64,000 nt of DNA from Klebsiella sp. RHBSTW-00484 (GTDB taxonomy: Bacteria > Pseudomonadota > Gammaproteobacteria > Enterobacterales > Enterobacteriaceae). Under the pieces are notes generated by a model that was not told the DNA's origin, did not search any database, and worked only from the letters and a program-made list of their open reading frames with translations. The position numbers were made by a program, and so were the translations under genes. The stretch lies in NCBI RefSeq assembly GCF_013705725.1, contig NZ_CP055481.1:4898001-4962000 (forward strand), given 5' to 3'. Shown here one piece after another: positions 1-9,055 of the stretch (its first letter is position 1; the number at the start of each line of letters is the position of its first letter).

Positions 1-1
1 T

Positions 2-1039
2 ACCGGCGGTAAAGGCATTATGCTCGGCACGGGTAACTTCCTGGCGCGAGCCTATCAGGGCGCACCAATCGCTATCACCGTGGAGGGGGCGAATATCCTC
101 ACCCGTAGCATGATGATCTTCGGTCAGGGGGCGATTCGTTGCCATCCGTACGTGCTGGATGAAATGGCCGCCGCGCAGAATAACGATGTTAACGCATTCG
201 ATAAGCTGCTGTTCAAACATATCGGTCATGTGGGTAGCAACAAAGTACGCAGCTTCTGGCTGGGTCTGACTCGCGGCCTCACCAGCAGTTCACCGACCCG
301 CGATGCCACTCGCCGCTACTATCAGCATATGAATCGCCTGAGCGCCAACCTGGCCCTGCTGTCCGATGTCTCAATGGCGGTACTCGGCGGTAGTCTGAAG
401 CGTCGCGAGCGTATTTCAGCGCGCTTGGGCGATGTACTGAGCCAGCTCTATTTGGCCTCTGCGGTGCTGAAGCGCTATGACGATGAAGGGCGTAACGAAG
501 CAGATTTGCCGCTGGTTCACTGGGGCGTGCAGGATGCGCTATATCAGGCAGAACAGGCCATTGATGATCTGCTGGTCAACTTCCCGAATCGCCTGGTGGC
601 TGGAGCACTTCGCGTAGCTATCTTCCCGACCGGGCGTCATTATCTGGCCCCTTCAGACAAGCTGGATCATAAAGTAGCGAAAATTCTGCAGGTTCCGAGC
701 GCGACTCGTTCTCGTATCGGCCGCGGTCAGTACTTGACGCCGAGCGAGCATAATCCGGTAGGTCTGTTAGAAGAGGCTCTGCTTGATGTCATGGCAGCAG
801 ACCCCATCCACCAGCGTATTTGCAAAGAGCTGGGTAAGAACCTGTCGTTTACCCGTCTTGATGAACTGGCCCATAACGCGCTGGCAAAAGGGTTAATTAA
901 TCAGGATGAGGCAGATATTCTGCTCCGTGCAGAAACCAGCCGTCTGCGTAGTATTAACGTCGACGACTTCGCCCCGGATGAACTGGCGACCCGTCCGGTA
1001 AAGCTGCCGGAGAAAGTACGTAAGATTGAAGCGGCATAA
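2..1039 (+). CDS. fadE: Acyl-CoA dehydrogenase FadE, C-terminal part (5' end outside window)
   Basis: First step of fatty-acid beta-oxidation: oxidises acyl-CoA to 2-enoyl-CoA. The frame is open from base 2, so the gene starts outside the window; about 345 residues remain of a protein that is 814 residues in E. coli. The C-terminal residues [13 protein letters not shown] match E. coli FadE as I recall it. The gene converges on the type I secretion genes and shares a terminator-like hairpin with them. In K-12 the 3' neighbours on this strand are ivy and yafV; here yafV is 16 kb away and the island intervenes. Confidence 0.95.
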   Translation, partial: TGGKGIMLGTGNFLARAYQGAPIAITVEGANILTRSMMIFGQGAIRCHPYVLDEMAAAQNNDVNAFDKLLFKHIGHVGSNKVRSFWLGLTRGLTSSSPTRDATRRYYQHMNRLSANLALLSDVSMAVLGGSLKRRERISARLGDVLSQLYLASAVLKRYDDEGRNEADLPLVHWGVQDALYQAEQAIDDLLVNFPNRLVAGALRVAIFPTGRHYLAPSDKLDHKVAKILQVPSATRSRIGRGQYLTPSEHNPVGLLEEALLDVMAADPIHQRICKELGKNLSFTRLDELAHNALAKGLINQDEADILLRAETSRLRSINVDDFAPDELATRPVKLPEKVRKIEAA

Positions 1040-1057
1040 AAGCCACGTTTTTAAAAC

Positions 1058-1087
1058 AAAGCCGGATGTCGATATGACTCCGGCTTT
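1058..1087. terminator. Bidirectional hairpin between fadE and the hlyD-like gene
   Basis: A 9-bp perfect inverted repeat (AAAGCCGGA / TCCGGCTTT) encloses a 12-nt loop, with A-rich and T-rich flanks. It lies between two convergent stop codons and can serve both genes. Confidence 0.75.
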
Positions 1088-1095
1088 ATTCTTAT

Positions 1096-2427
1096 CTATC
1101 TCTGCTTGCCAACGCTATCCAGCGCCTCAGATATCGGGCTAAGCAAATAGCTTAACAACGTTCTTTTACCTGTTGTTATTTCGGCAGTGACTTCCATTCC
1201 AGGCTCCAGGTCTATTTCCCTGCCCTCAATCGTCAACGCTTTTTTATCTAATTCAATAATCGCCTTGTAAAGTAGCCCACGCTCTTTATCTTCTAGCGCA
1301 TCGGCTGAAATGCGGCTTAAACGCCCCGATATCCAGCCGTAGCGAGTAAAATCAAAGGTGTCGATTTTGACGGTAGCGTGCTGACCAGGTTGAAGAAATC
1401 CAACATCGCTATTGCTCACCAGTACCTCAGCCTTGAGCATTTCATTCTTAGGGACGATACGCAAAAGTTCCTGTGGCGCATCCACCGCTGCACCGCGATC
1501 GCGAAACATCAAAGCGTCCACAATGCCAGCAACTGGTGCTCTGAGAGTATACTGCGCAATTTGCGCACCCAGTTCCTGGTGCTGTTTCTCCAGAACCTGG
1601 TTTTCATGTTGCTTTTCTGAAAGCATCTCTTCAACCTGCTGTAATTTCGCTGCTACGCTTGCCTGATATTCCGTTTCCGCCTGCCGATAGCTCGCATCCA
1701 TTTCAACAAGCCTGGCTTGCGAAGATTCAAGCGCATAACGAGCCTCCGTGAATCGTTTTTGCATTTCCAGCATACTATCCCGACTGGTCAGTTGCTTATT
1801 GTGCAGCGTAATCAGCGCCTGATATTGCTCCTGATAAATAGGCAGAAGACGCTCAGATTGCGCTTTCTGTGATTCATAGCTGCCCTTTTGCGCTTGCAGA
1901 ACGGTCATTTTGTTACGCAGTACGGCTTTCTCCTGGCGATCGTTGTTGATTTCCGCCAGCAACCGTTCGGAAAGCTGCTGCGCAAGCACTGCATCTTCTT
2001 TAAAAAAAGCTATCGCCAGCTGGGAGTCCGCGCTATTTTCCTGTAAATGTTCGCGAAGCAGCATCAAACGGGCAATATGAAAGCGGTTGTTTTTGTGCCG
2101 TAAACGATTTTCGTCAAGACGAGCATCCAGCGCCCGGCTGTTAAGCCGAATCAAAACCTGCCCTTTTTCAACGTGCATACCATCATGCACCAGTACGCTT
2201 TCTATCTCTGCCAGCACCGCGCTGCTGACGGGGCGGGATAGTTCACTGACTACTATTTTACCTCGCGTCACCGCAACAATATCAATGCTGCTCAAAGCAG
2301 CCCAGCTCGCCGCAACCACCAGCAAGGTGATAATAACCCAAATAATCACACGCCCAACCGGCGAGGGCGGCGTTTCCTGAATTTCCAGAATGGCGGGCAA
2401 AAATTCGCGATATTTTTGCTGGTTCAT
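1096..2427 (-). CDS. Type I secretion membrane-fusion (HlyD-family) protein
   Basis: Periplasmic adaptor that would link the inner-membrane ABC transporter to an outer-membrane TolC-type channel, which is not encoded nearby. The 443 residues show a short cytoplasmic N terminus, one membrane segment (about residues 27-46), a lipoyl-like half-motif near residues 75-97, a long coiled coil (about 100-290, rich in Q, E, L and A), the second lipoyl half (VAGIVDALMF, near 300) and a beta-barrel end with the family motif LEPGMEVTAEI. The ATG overlaps the stop of the upstream transporter gene (ATGA type), so the two are translationally coupled. Last gene of the apparent operon. Confidence 0.93.
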   Translation of the reverse strand: MNQQKYREFLPAILEIQETPPSPVGRVIIWVIITLLVVAASWAALSSIDIVAVTRGKIVVSELSRPVSSAVLAEIESVLVHDGMHVEKGQVLIRLNSRALDARLDENRLRHKNNRFHIARLMLLREHLQENSADSQLAIAFFKEDAVLAQQLSERLLAEINNDRQEKAVLRNKMTVLQAQKGSYESQKAQSERLLPIYQEQYQALITLHNKQLTSRDSMLEMQKRFTEARYALESSQARLVEMDASYRQAETEYQASVAAKLQQVEEMLSEKQHENQVLEKQHQELGAQIAQYTLRAPVAGIVDALMFRDRGAAVDAPQELLRIVPKNEMLKAEVLVSNSDVGFLQPGQHATVKIDTFDFTRYGWISGRLSRISADALEDKERGLLYKAIIELDKKALTIEGREIDLEPGMEVTAEITTGKRTLLSYLLSPISEALDSVGKQR

Positions 2428-4526
2428 ACACTCTTCTCCTGGATTGCATGCAGCCGGGAATAGAGACCATTATCTTCCAGCAGTTGATGATGGCTTCCTT
2501 GTTCAACGATCCGGCCCTTTTCCATCACGATTATCCGATGTGATGGGCGGAGAGCTGATAGGCGATGGGCAATAATAAACACTGTTCTGTTTCGGCAGAT
2601 CTCAACCATATTACGCTGGATAATTTCCTCGGATTCATAATCCAGCGCGCTGGTTGCTTCATCAAATATCAAGACCCGAGGATCTGACATCAATGCGCGG
2701 GCAATCCCCAGCCGTTGTTTCTGGCCTCCAGATAGTCGCCCTCCTTGCTCACCAACTGGTGTGTCATAACCCAGAGGGAATTCACTGATGAATTCGTGAG
2801 CGCCAGCCAGCGTGGCGGCGTGAATGACTGATTCCAGAGAGGCCTCAGGAACCGCCAACGCAATATTGTCACGGATCGTACCGCTAAAAAGCTGAGTTTC
2901 CTGAAGGACAACACCTATTTGTCTCCTGAGCCAGTGCGGATCAACCTGTGCAATATCAATCCCATCGACAAATATTTGCCCACAGCCGGGAATGCATAAC
3001 CGCTGGATAAGACGCGTTAATGTACTTTTCCCAGATCCCGAACGACCCGCAATGCCAATTATCTCGCCCGGACGTACCGACAGGTTCACCCCATCAATGA
3101 CGGGAGCGCTTCCTGTTTGCCAGGTAAAAGCCACGTTTGCCAGCCTGATGGCACCTTTGACTTCTGCCAGAGAAGAACTATTCTCCTGATGCTCGGTAGG
3201 GACGTTAAGAATGTCCCCTAGTCGTTTAACGGAGACTGAGACCTGCTGAAAATCCTGCCACAACTGTACTAAGCGCAATACCGGTGCGGTAACCTGCCCT
3301 GCGAACATATTAAATGCGATAAGTGCCCCAACGGTCATTTTGGCTTCAATGACTAAATGCGCGCCATACCAGAGAATCGCCACGCTGGTGATTTTACTGA
3401 CGAAACGGGAGATTTGACCGGCGATATTGCCGAGATTCTGGGTTTTGAAACAGCTGGTAACGAAGGTCGCTATTTGTTCATCCCAGCGACGGGTCATTAG
3501 ATTCTCTACCGCCAGCGCTTTTACTGACTCCATTCCGGTCAGGCTTTCAACTAAAAATGCCTGGTTCCTCGCCCCCTGTTTAAATTGTTCATCGAGGCGT
3601 TTGCGCAATATGGGAGTAATCACAATGGAAAGAATGATATAGGGGATCAGCGACGCCATAACGATTAAGGTGAGCGGCACGCTGTAAAGCGCCATTACCG
3701 CGAAAAAAACCAGAGTAAACAGTAAATCCAGGCATAGCGTTAGCGCGCTGCCCGTTAAAAATTCGCGGACAGTTTTGAGTTCATGAACGCGGGCAACGAT
3801 AACGCCGGCCTGGCGCTGTAAAAACCAGGTCAGCGGCAGCGCCAGAAGATGGCGGTACAACAGCGAACTCAGCGTTGCATCTATTCGCTGCGAGGTATGC
3901 GCCAGTTGATAGCTGCGCAGGCCATCAAGGATGACATCGAATAACGCGACAAATAACATCCCCAGCGCCAGCACATCCAGGGTCGTCAGGCTTTGATGGG
4001 CCAGAACCTTATCCACGACTACCTGAAAAAAAAGCGGAGTGACCAGTGCCAGTAATTGAATAAAAAAGGAGGCCAGCAAAACTTCGCCAATCAGTTTCTT
4101 ATAGCGCCAGAACGCATCGGCAAACCAGCGTAAATTAAACTCGGTATTCAGACGCTCCAGTGAAAAACGCCGGGCAAATAAAAAGCCTGAATAGTTAACG
4201 CCCGGCTCCGGTGTAAATATTTCCGGCGCGGCCTGTCCATCTCGCTGGATTAGCCACTCGCCCTCTCTGGCGGCGAGCAGGATCACATACCCTGTATCAG
4301 GCAATTCAAGCAATGCAGGAAATACCATCTTCCCTTTTATCTGCAAACGCCGAAATCGCTTACATTTTAGCCCGACATGACGAACAGCCCTGACAAACTG
4401 AACAGTAGTATCGTGAAGCTCATCAACAGCAAATTGCTCCTGCAGAGCAGGAATATTGACGGCAATTCCATAATAGCGGGCAATAAAATTAAATCCACGC
4501 CATACATCCTTGTCTAGTGATGACAT
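2424..4526 (-). CDS. Type I secretion ABC transporter (HlyB-like, with inactive C39-like domain)
   Basis: Inner-membrane ATPase/permease that should export the RTX protein encoded 58 bp upstream. Residues 1 to about 130 form a C39-peptidase-like domain without the catalytic Cys, as in HlyB, so it would bind an unprocessed C-terminal-signal substrate rather than cut a leader. Membrane segments occupy about 150-430. The nucleotide-binding domain has Walker A GRSGSGKST at 494-502, signature LSGGQ at 598-602, Walker B VLIFDE at 618-623 and the switch His at 654. Its 700 residues are typical of the family. It overlaps the next gene by 4 bp. Confidence 0.95.
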   Translation of the reverse strand: MSSLDKDVWRGFNFIARYYGIAVNIPALQEQFAVDELHDTTVQFVRAVRHVGLKCKRFRRLQIKGKMVFPALLELPDTGYVILLAAREGEWLIQRDGQAAPEIFTPEPGVNYSGFLFARRFSLERLNTEFNLRWFADAFWRYKKLIGEVLLASFFIQLLALVTPLFFQVVVDKVLAHQSLTTLDVLALGMLFVALFDVILDGLRSYQLAHTSQRIDATLSSLLYRHLLALPLTWFLQRQAGVIVARVHELKTVREFLTGSALTLCLDLLFTLVFFAVMALYSVPLTLIVMASLIPYIILSIVITPILRKRLDEQFKQGARNQAFLVESLTGMESVKALAVENLMTRRWDEQIATFVTSCFKTQNLGNIAGQISRFVSKITSVAILWYGAHLVIEAKMTVGALIAFNMFAGQVTAPVLRLVQLWQDFQQVSVSVKRLGDILNVPTEHQENSSSLAEVKGAIRLANVAFTWQTGSAPVIDGVNLSVRPGEIIGIAGRSGSGKSTLTRLIQRLCIPGCGQIFVDGIDIAQVDPHWLRRQIGVVLQETQLFSGTIRDNIALAVPEASLESVIHAATLAGAHEFISEFPLGYDTPVGEQGGRLSGGQKQRLGIARALMSDPRVLIFDEATSALDYESEEIIQRNMVEICRNRTVFIIAHRLSALRPSHRIIVMEKGRIVEQGSHHQLLEDNGLYSRLHAIQEKSV

Positions 4527-4584
4527 ACAAATTATTCACATCCAGATAAAAACCATCGCTGACATTTGCCAGCGACATTAATGA

Positions 4585-7500
4585 TTACGCGTTCATCAAC
4601 GAGCTGACGGACGAACGAGAGGTATTGAGTTGCGGTATTACATCGCCCACACCCTCATCATCGCCATCATCGCCCGCCAGAAAACCGGCCATTTGCTGGC
4701 GTACTCGTTGAAGAGAATCCGACGTTTCAACAGAAGAGGCTAGCGGTAGCGGGATATCGTGCTCAATATGACTCTGAATATCTTCGGGTAGCCAATCGGT
4801 ACCATCGGCAAAGGAGATAGTTTCCACCTGATATTTTGCGGAGGAAAAATAACGCGTCACAGTTACGCTATCGGAATTGTTGCGAAAACCAATAATTAGA
4901 TCGTTGCCACTGCGCTGAACGAGCGCATCTTTTGCCAGTAATCCATCCCCAAAACGTAGGGTATCGCTATTACCGCTATTGCTGCTGCCTTCAACGATCG
5001 TGTCCTGGCCATCGCCAGCGTTAAACAAATAAGTATCGCTGCCAGTACCGCCTTTGAGCGTGTCGTTACCCGAACCGCCTGCCAGTAAATCGTTCCAGGT
5101 TCCGCCATCGAGAATATCATCGCCCGCTCCGCCGTACAGTTCATCATTACTGCTGCCGCCGGTCAGCGTATCGTTGCCGTCGTCACCGTACAGTCGATCC
5201 TCTCCGTCTCCACCCTTCACAATATCATCACCGCCACCTGCGTGAATTTCACTGCCGTAACTAAAAGCGCTTAACGTTTGCGCGTCGTCGGTACCTACAA
5301 TCAGCATCGCTTTCACCGTCGCAACGTCCCAGACGGTGCCGTCGGCAAAGGCAATCTGCTCCACGCGGTAGCGGTTACTCTCGCTAAAAAAATAGTTATC
5401 CAACGTCACGCTGTCGCTGCTGTGGCGAAAACCAATCATCAGGTCGCTCCCGCTGCGCCGCAGAACAGCATCTTTCGCCAGCAACCCTGCGCCAAAATGC
5501 AGCGTGTCAATATCACTGTCGGAACTGTTATTTTCCTCAATGATGTCCTGGCCATCCCCGGCATTAAACAGATAGGTATCACTGCCGTAGCCGCCGTTCA
5601 GCGTATCGTTACCCGCACCACCAGCCAGAAGATCGTTGCCGCCATCGCCTGTCAGTTTGTCATTGCCGTCATCGCCGTACAACTGGTCCGCGCCTTTGCC
5701 GCCCTTCACGGTATCATCGCCACCACTGGCGTGGATTTCGCTGCCATGCGCATAGGCGGTCAGCGTCTGCGCCTTATCCGTGCCCACAATCAGCATAGCT
5801 TTTACCGCTGCAACATCCCAGACGGTGCCGTCGGCAAAGGCAATCTGCTCCACGCGGTAGCGGTTGCTCTCGCTGAAGAAATAATCGTCCAGCGTTACGC
5901 TGTCGCTGCTGTTACGGAAGCTAATTAGCAGATCGCCTCCGCTGCGACGTAAGATTGCGTCTTCAGCCCGCAGGCCCTCGCCAAAGCGCAACGTGTCGAT
6001 ATCGCTGTCGTAACTGTTATCTTCTTCAATAATGTCCTGGCCATCCCCGGCATTAAATACGTAGATATCGCTGCCGTAGCCGCCGTTCAGCGTATCGTTA
6101 CCCGCACCACCAGCCAGAAGATCGTTGCCGCCGCTTCCGCTTAACGTATCGTTTCCTGCCCCGCCCCACAGGTAATCATTCGTCTTTGCTCCCTTAAGGA
6201 CATTATTTTCGTCATTGCCCATAAACAATAGATTATCGGCAATCCCGATTCGGGAACGTGCTTGCGCAAAATCTGGCAGGTACTCCAGCTGGTTATAAAA
6301 AATATTCCGTACCTGTAAATAGCGTGCGAAATCCGTTTTTTTTAATTCCTCCAGATGATTTTCGAAGGTGGCAAAATTAAGCGTCATCCCGCTGAGATCG
6401 GCTTTTATCTGCAAACCAATATGGGTAAAGTCCTCACGATAAATGGTTTGCGATAACAAGCTGGCCTCGACATAAGCCGCAAAACGACGATACTCATCTT
6501 TTAGCACGGCAGCTGCGTTGTTCAGCGGATCGACAGTACCGTTAGTTACATTTTGATAATTATCTCCAGTCGCGCTTTCCAGCACGGCCAGGCGACGAGC
6601 ATCAATATAGCTGCCTCTGCTATCGGTGGCGATCTCAGTCACACCGGCCCATGTGAAGATAATATTCTGCAATAAGTCATCAGCTCTCTGCGGGTCGGCA
6701 ATATATTGTTCAATCATTTCCCGCAATTGCGTATTCTGGCTCATCGCAACATGCAGGTTCGCCATATTGCCAAAGCCGCGAATATAAGGGAGCGCACGAA
6801 CGCTGCGCGAAATATCCACATCTACGGTATAGCGAGTATTACCAGGATTGGTAGCAAACCAGACATCGGCGGCGGCGCGAATGGAGCCATCAGTCATGGT
6901 TATATTTCCGGTCTGCTTATGCGAATTCCCCTGCTCGTCCACAAAGGAAGATTTCTTATAATGTGTATCAATGGCGGCAATATTCGCCTCTTCCATTGTT
7001 AACAGTTCGCCATCGTCGGTCCGGGCATTGCCGTTGCGATCCCGCCAGATCTTCAACTGCGCCCAGGCTGCATCTTCAGCGTTCAGAACGCCATCCTGGT
7101 TGCTATCCAGATCCTGCAATGCCTGATAACCATTGGCCGCCAGCGTACCATCCTTCAGCCGGGTATTATTGCCGAATAGCTCATTGCCGGTTTCGATGAC
7201 GCCATTACCGTCTTTGTCCAGCACCAGCAGGCCATCATCTGCGCCCACCCAGCCGGTATTTTCCGCAAACTGATTTCCGTCATGGTCAAAATATATTCCG
7301 TCCTGTAAAGAGCGGGTTTCCACGCCGTCGCCGTCCAGATCGAGGATAATGGGGCTGAACGTTTTTTCCGCACCGCCTATATCCGGGCCACAGGCTCCCG
7401 GCGGGATAAAACCGGGTAACATCATTCCGGGAAACGAGACACCAGGGGGAAGAGAACAGTGTTTAACCATATCCAGAGGAAGCGTTCCTCCGTTGAGCAA

Positions 7501-8313
7501 ATAAGCCAGGCTATTGGCCAGATTTTGTAAACTCTGGTGATAATAACTGGCCAGCTCTTTGAGCCACTCACTACCTGCTGAAATATTTTCATCAACAGCA
7601 TCTATGGTGTTATTAACGATCGTTTTGCTGGCATCAAGGCCTTCAGACAAACGCTGTAGCAAATTATTAATAAAACCGGATGCTTCTATATTCAAGGCAT
7701 TAATATATTCACGAATACTATTATTAGCACTATCTGTCATATCTTTGATAAGATCGATAGCATCCAGTGATGTTTCAATAATACCGATATCATAGGTTCT
7801 GTCGCCTATATTTATCCCCAGATCGGCTGTTAATGCGATCTTGAAGCCATCAAGCAGAGTAACAGGTCTTTCATTTCCTCCTTTTTCATCGGCAAAACTT
7901 AGATCGACAGAAAACCCTTTGATTCTGCCAGCGACACCGTAGGGAGTCTGAACACCATCTAAATAATTAATTCCGGCACTTTGTAAGATTGCATCTGCTG
8001 CTACGGTACAGTTATAAAATTTATCATTGGGGATAACATTATAATCTGGTGGTGTTTTTTTAAACTTGTCAATGCTATTACTTAAAACATAATATTGTTG
8101 ACTTGATATTTCCAGGGTGGCACTTTCAGTATAGTGCCTGTCCCATAATTTTTCAGAATCATCCACCACTCCATTAGTGCCAGCATCAGGCGCTCGAAAA
8201 TAGCTAAACCCTGTATGCCTGCCATTTTCATTAGTGATTACCAGCCAGGTATGAATAAGCCCATAGCCATCCCAATACCGTGAGTCATTTCTGACAGTGA
8301 CCGTATAAGACAT
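4585..8313 (-). CDS. Large RTX type I secretion substrate with N-terminal putative effector domain
   Basis: 1242 residues, no signal peptide. Residues 1 to about 150 form a compact domain with GLIHTW (His21) and FYNCTVAADAIL (Cys102), a His-before-Cys layout reminiscent of permuted papain-like enzymes. Then come a helical linker (about 170-275), a Pro/Gly-rich hinge, a Ca-binding region starting at the motif LDLDGDGVET (about 324), and from about 700 glycine-rich nonapeptide repeats (GGAGNDTL type) in roughly 163-residue modules. The Ser-rich C terminus resembles type I secretion signals. Start: AAGGATGAGCG precedes the ATG, 15 bp after the small upstream gene. The transporter genes follow directly. 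Function of the N-terminal domain (antibacterial hydrolase?) is inference; I do not recognise a named family. Confidence 0.9.
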   Translation of the reverse strand: MSYTVTVRNDSRYWDGYGLIHTWLVITNENGRHTGFSYFRAPDAGTNGVVDDSEKLWDRHYTESATLEISSQQYYVLSNSIDKFKKTPPDYNVIPNDKFYNCTVAADAILQSAGINYLDGVQTPYGVAGRIKGFSVDLSFADEKGGNERPVTLLDGFKIALTADLGINIGDRTYDIGIIETSLDAIDLIKDMTDSANNSIREYINALNIEASGFINNLLQRLSEGLDASKTIVNNTIDAVDENISAGSEWLKELASYYHQSLQNLANSLAYLLNGGTLPLDMVKHCSLPPGVSFPGMMLPGFIPPGACGPDIGGAEKTFSPIILDLDGDGVETRSLQDGIYFDHDGNQFAENTGWVGADDGLLVLDKDGNGVIETGNELFGNNTRLKDGTLAANGYQALQDLDSNQDGVLNAEDAAWAQLKIWRDRNGNARTDDGELLTMEEANIAAIDTHYKKSSFVDEQGNSHKQTGNITMTDGSIRAAADVWFATNPGNTRYTVDVDISRSVRALPYIRGFGNMANLHVAMSQNTQLREMIEQYIADPQRADDLLQNIIFTWAGVTEIATDSRGSYIDARRLAVLESATGDNYQNVTNGTVDPLNNAAAVLKDEYRRFAAYVEASLLSQTIYREDFTHIGLQIKADLSGMTLNFATFENHLEELKKTDFARYLQVRNIFYNQLEYLPDFAQARSRIGIADNLLFMGNDENNVLKGAKTNDYLWGGAGNDTLSGSGGNDLLAGGAGNDTLNGGYGSDIYVFNAGDGQDIIEEDNSYDSDIDTLRFGEGLRAEDAILRRSGGDLLISFRNSSDSVTLDDYFFSESNRYRVEQIAFADGTVWDVAAVKAMLIVGTDKAQTLTAYAHGSEIHASGGDDTVKGGKGADQLYGDDGNDKLTGDGGNDLLAGGAGNDTLNGGYGSDTYLFNAGDGQDIIEENNSSDSDIDTLHFGAGLLAKDAVLRRSGSDLMIGFRHSSDSVTLDNYFFSESNRYRVEQIAFADGTVWDVATVKAMLIVGTDDAQTLSAFSYGSEIHAGGGDDIVKGGDGEDRLYGDDGNDTLTGGSSNDELYGGAGDDILDGGTWNDLLAGGSGNDTLKGGTGSDTYLFNAGDGQDTIVEGSSNSGNSDTLRFGDGLLAKDALVQRSGNDLIIGFRNNSDSVTVTRYFSSAKYQVETISFADGTDWLPEDIQSHIEHDIPLPLASSVETSDSLQRVRQQMAGFLAGDDGDDEGVGDVIPQLNTSRSSVSSLMNA
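4790..6180 (-). repeat. Long-period internal repeats encoding the RTX modules
   Basis: Two stretches are nearly identical with a 489-bp (163-residue) offset: the segment starting near 5331 recurs near 5820, and that near 5592 recurs near 6081. A third, diverged copy continues towards 4793. Each module combines GGxGxD nonapeptides with a strand-rich segment (VTLDDYFF...YRVEQIAFADGT). Copy number could vary by recombination. Confidence 0.8.
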
Positions 8314-8327
8314 CGCTCATCCTTAAG

Positions 8328-8879
8328 TTATTTAGTCATTTCACGAACGCGTGAGAACGTTAACATATAGTCATTATATTCTGCATCACCGCCATACAGC
8401 TCACTGTGTATGGCATAGAACCCTTCTTTATCTATTGGAAAATAATTTCCAACCATACCCAGACCAATGTAATCATGGCCAAAAACAGAATATTTAGAAA
8501 TATAATCACTTGGTTTGAAATCAAATTCATATAATGACTTATCTCGTTTCTCATCATATATATATATACTTCCTTTAATATTACTAATTAAACCTGTTAT
8601 TCTTTCCTGTTCCATACCCCATATACGGATCTCTTCAGGAGACATATCTTCTCGCCAGGGAATGCGGTTTTCCATCAAAATGGAAATGTAATATCTCCCC
8701 GGTGTCTCCACATAGACCATAAACTGCCGGAGCGGCAACGGGCTGACTTTAGCCTCACTCCTGACCACAGGAGATGGTTGTTGTGGTGAAGGCGCGGAAA
8801 ACGCGACAAGTGGCGTCATACATAAGGCCCCGAGAAGGAGAAACTTATCTAACCTGTTATTTATCAGCCAGTGATTCAT
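8328..8879 (-). CDS. Small secreted partner of the RTX protein, class A copy 1 (putative immunity protein)
   Basis: 183 residues with a clear Sec signal peptide (basic start, hydrophobic core, likely cleavage after FSA at residue 29), so the product should be periplasmic. The mature part has a Pro/Ser-rich stretch, then QFMVYVETPGRYYISILM and a conserved C-terminal half (GHDYIGLGMVGNYFPIDKEG). It sits directly upstream of the full-length RTX gene with 15 bp between them, and each orphan cassette repeats this order. Relative to its paralogues the variable part is residues about 70-125. I recognise no family; an immunity or inhibitor role is inferred from the pairing. A chaperone or adaptor role cannot be excluded. 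Confidence 0.8.
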   Translation of the reverse strand: MNHWLINNRLDKFLLLGALCMTPLVAFSAPSPQQPSPVVRSEAKVSPLPLRQFMVYVETPGRYYISILMENRIPWREDMSPEEIRIWGMEQERITGLISNIKGSIYIYDEKRDKSLYEFDFKPSDYISKYSVFGHDYIGLGMVGNYFPIDKEGFYAIHSELYGGDAEYNDYMLTFSRVREMTK

Positions 8880-8917
8880 AAACGCTCCGTGTTAGTATGA
8901 AAAGTAATAGTGAAGGT

Positions 8918-8946
8918 AATATGAAATGAAAAATGAGATTATTCAA
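8918..8946 (-). promoter_or_regulatory. Candidate sigma-70 promoter of the immunity-RTX-transporter operon
   Basis: On the minus strand TTGAAT (8946-8941) is followed after 17 bp by CATATT (8923-8918), about 39 bp from the ATG of the small secreted protein; ACGGAGCG before that ATG is the ribosome site. The same arrangement is conserved at the same offset before the other class A copies (about 10917-10945, 12229-12257, 13542-13570, 14854-14882). Each element matches the consensus at only 4 of 6 positions. Confidence 0.5.
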
Positions 8947-9055
8947 CCTGAAAAACAATGATTATTTCATATAAGAAAAATGCATCAATAAAATATAACC
9001 ATACTCAAGCCGAATACACCAATAACTTCAATGCGGCCTGGTCATAATGAAGTCT

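Noticed and set aside
5278..5928. 216-residue open frame on the plus strand within the RTX gene
   Set aside because: Antisense to the RTX repeats; its internal repetition mirrors the 489-bp modules and no ribosome site is evident.
4900..6200. Regularly spaced short repeats that might suggest a CRISPR array
   Set aside because: The repeats are in frame, degenerate and encode GGxGxD nonapeptides of an RTX protein; there are no constant-length unique spacers.
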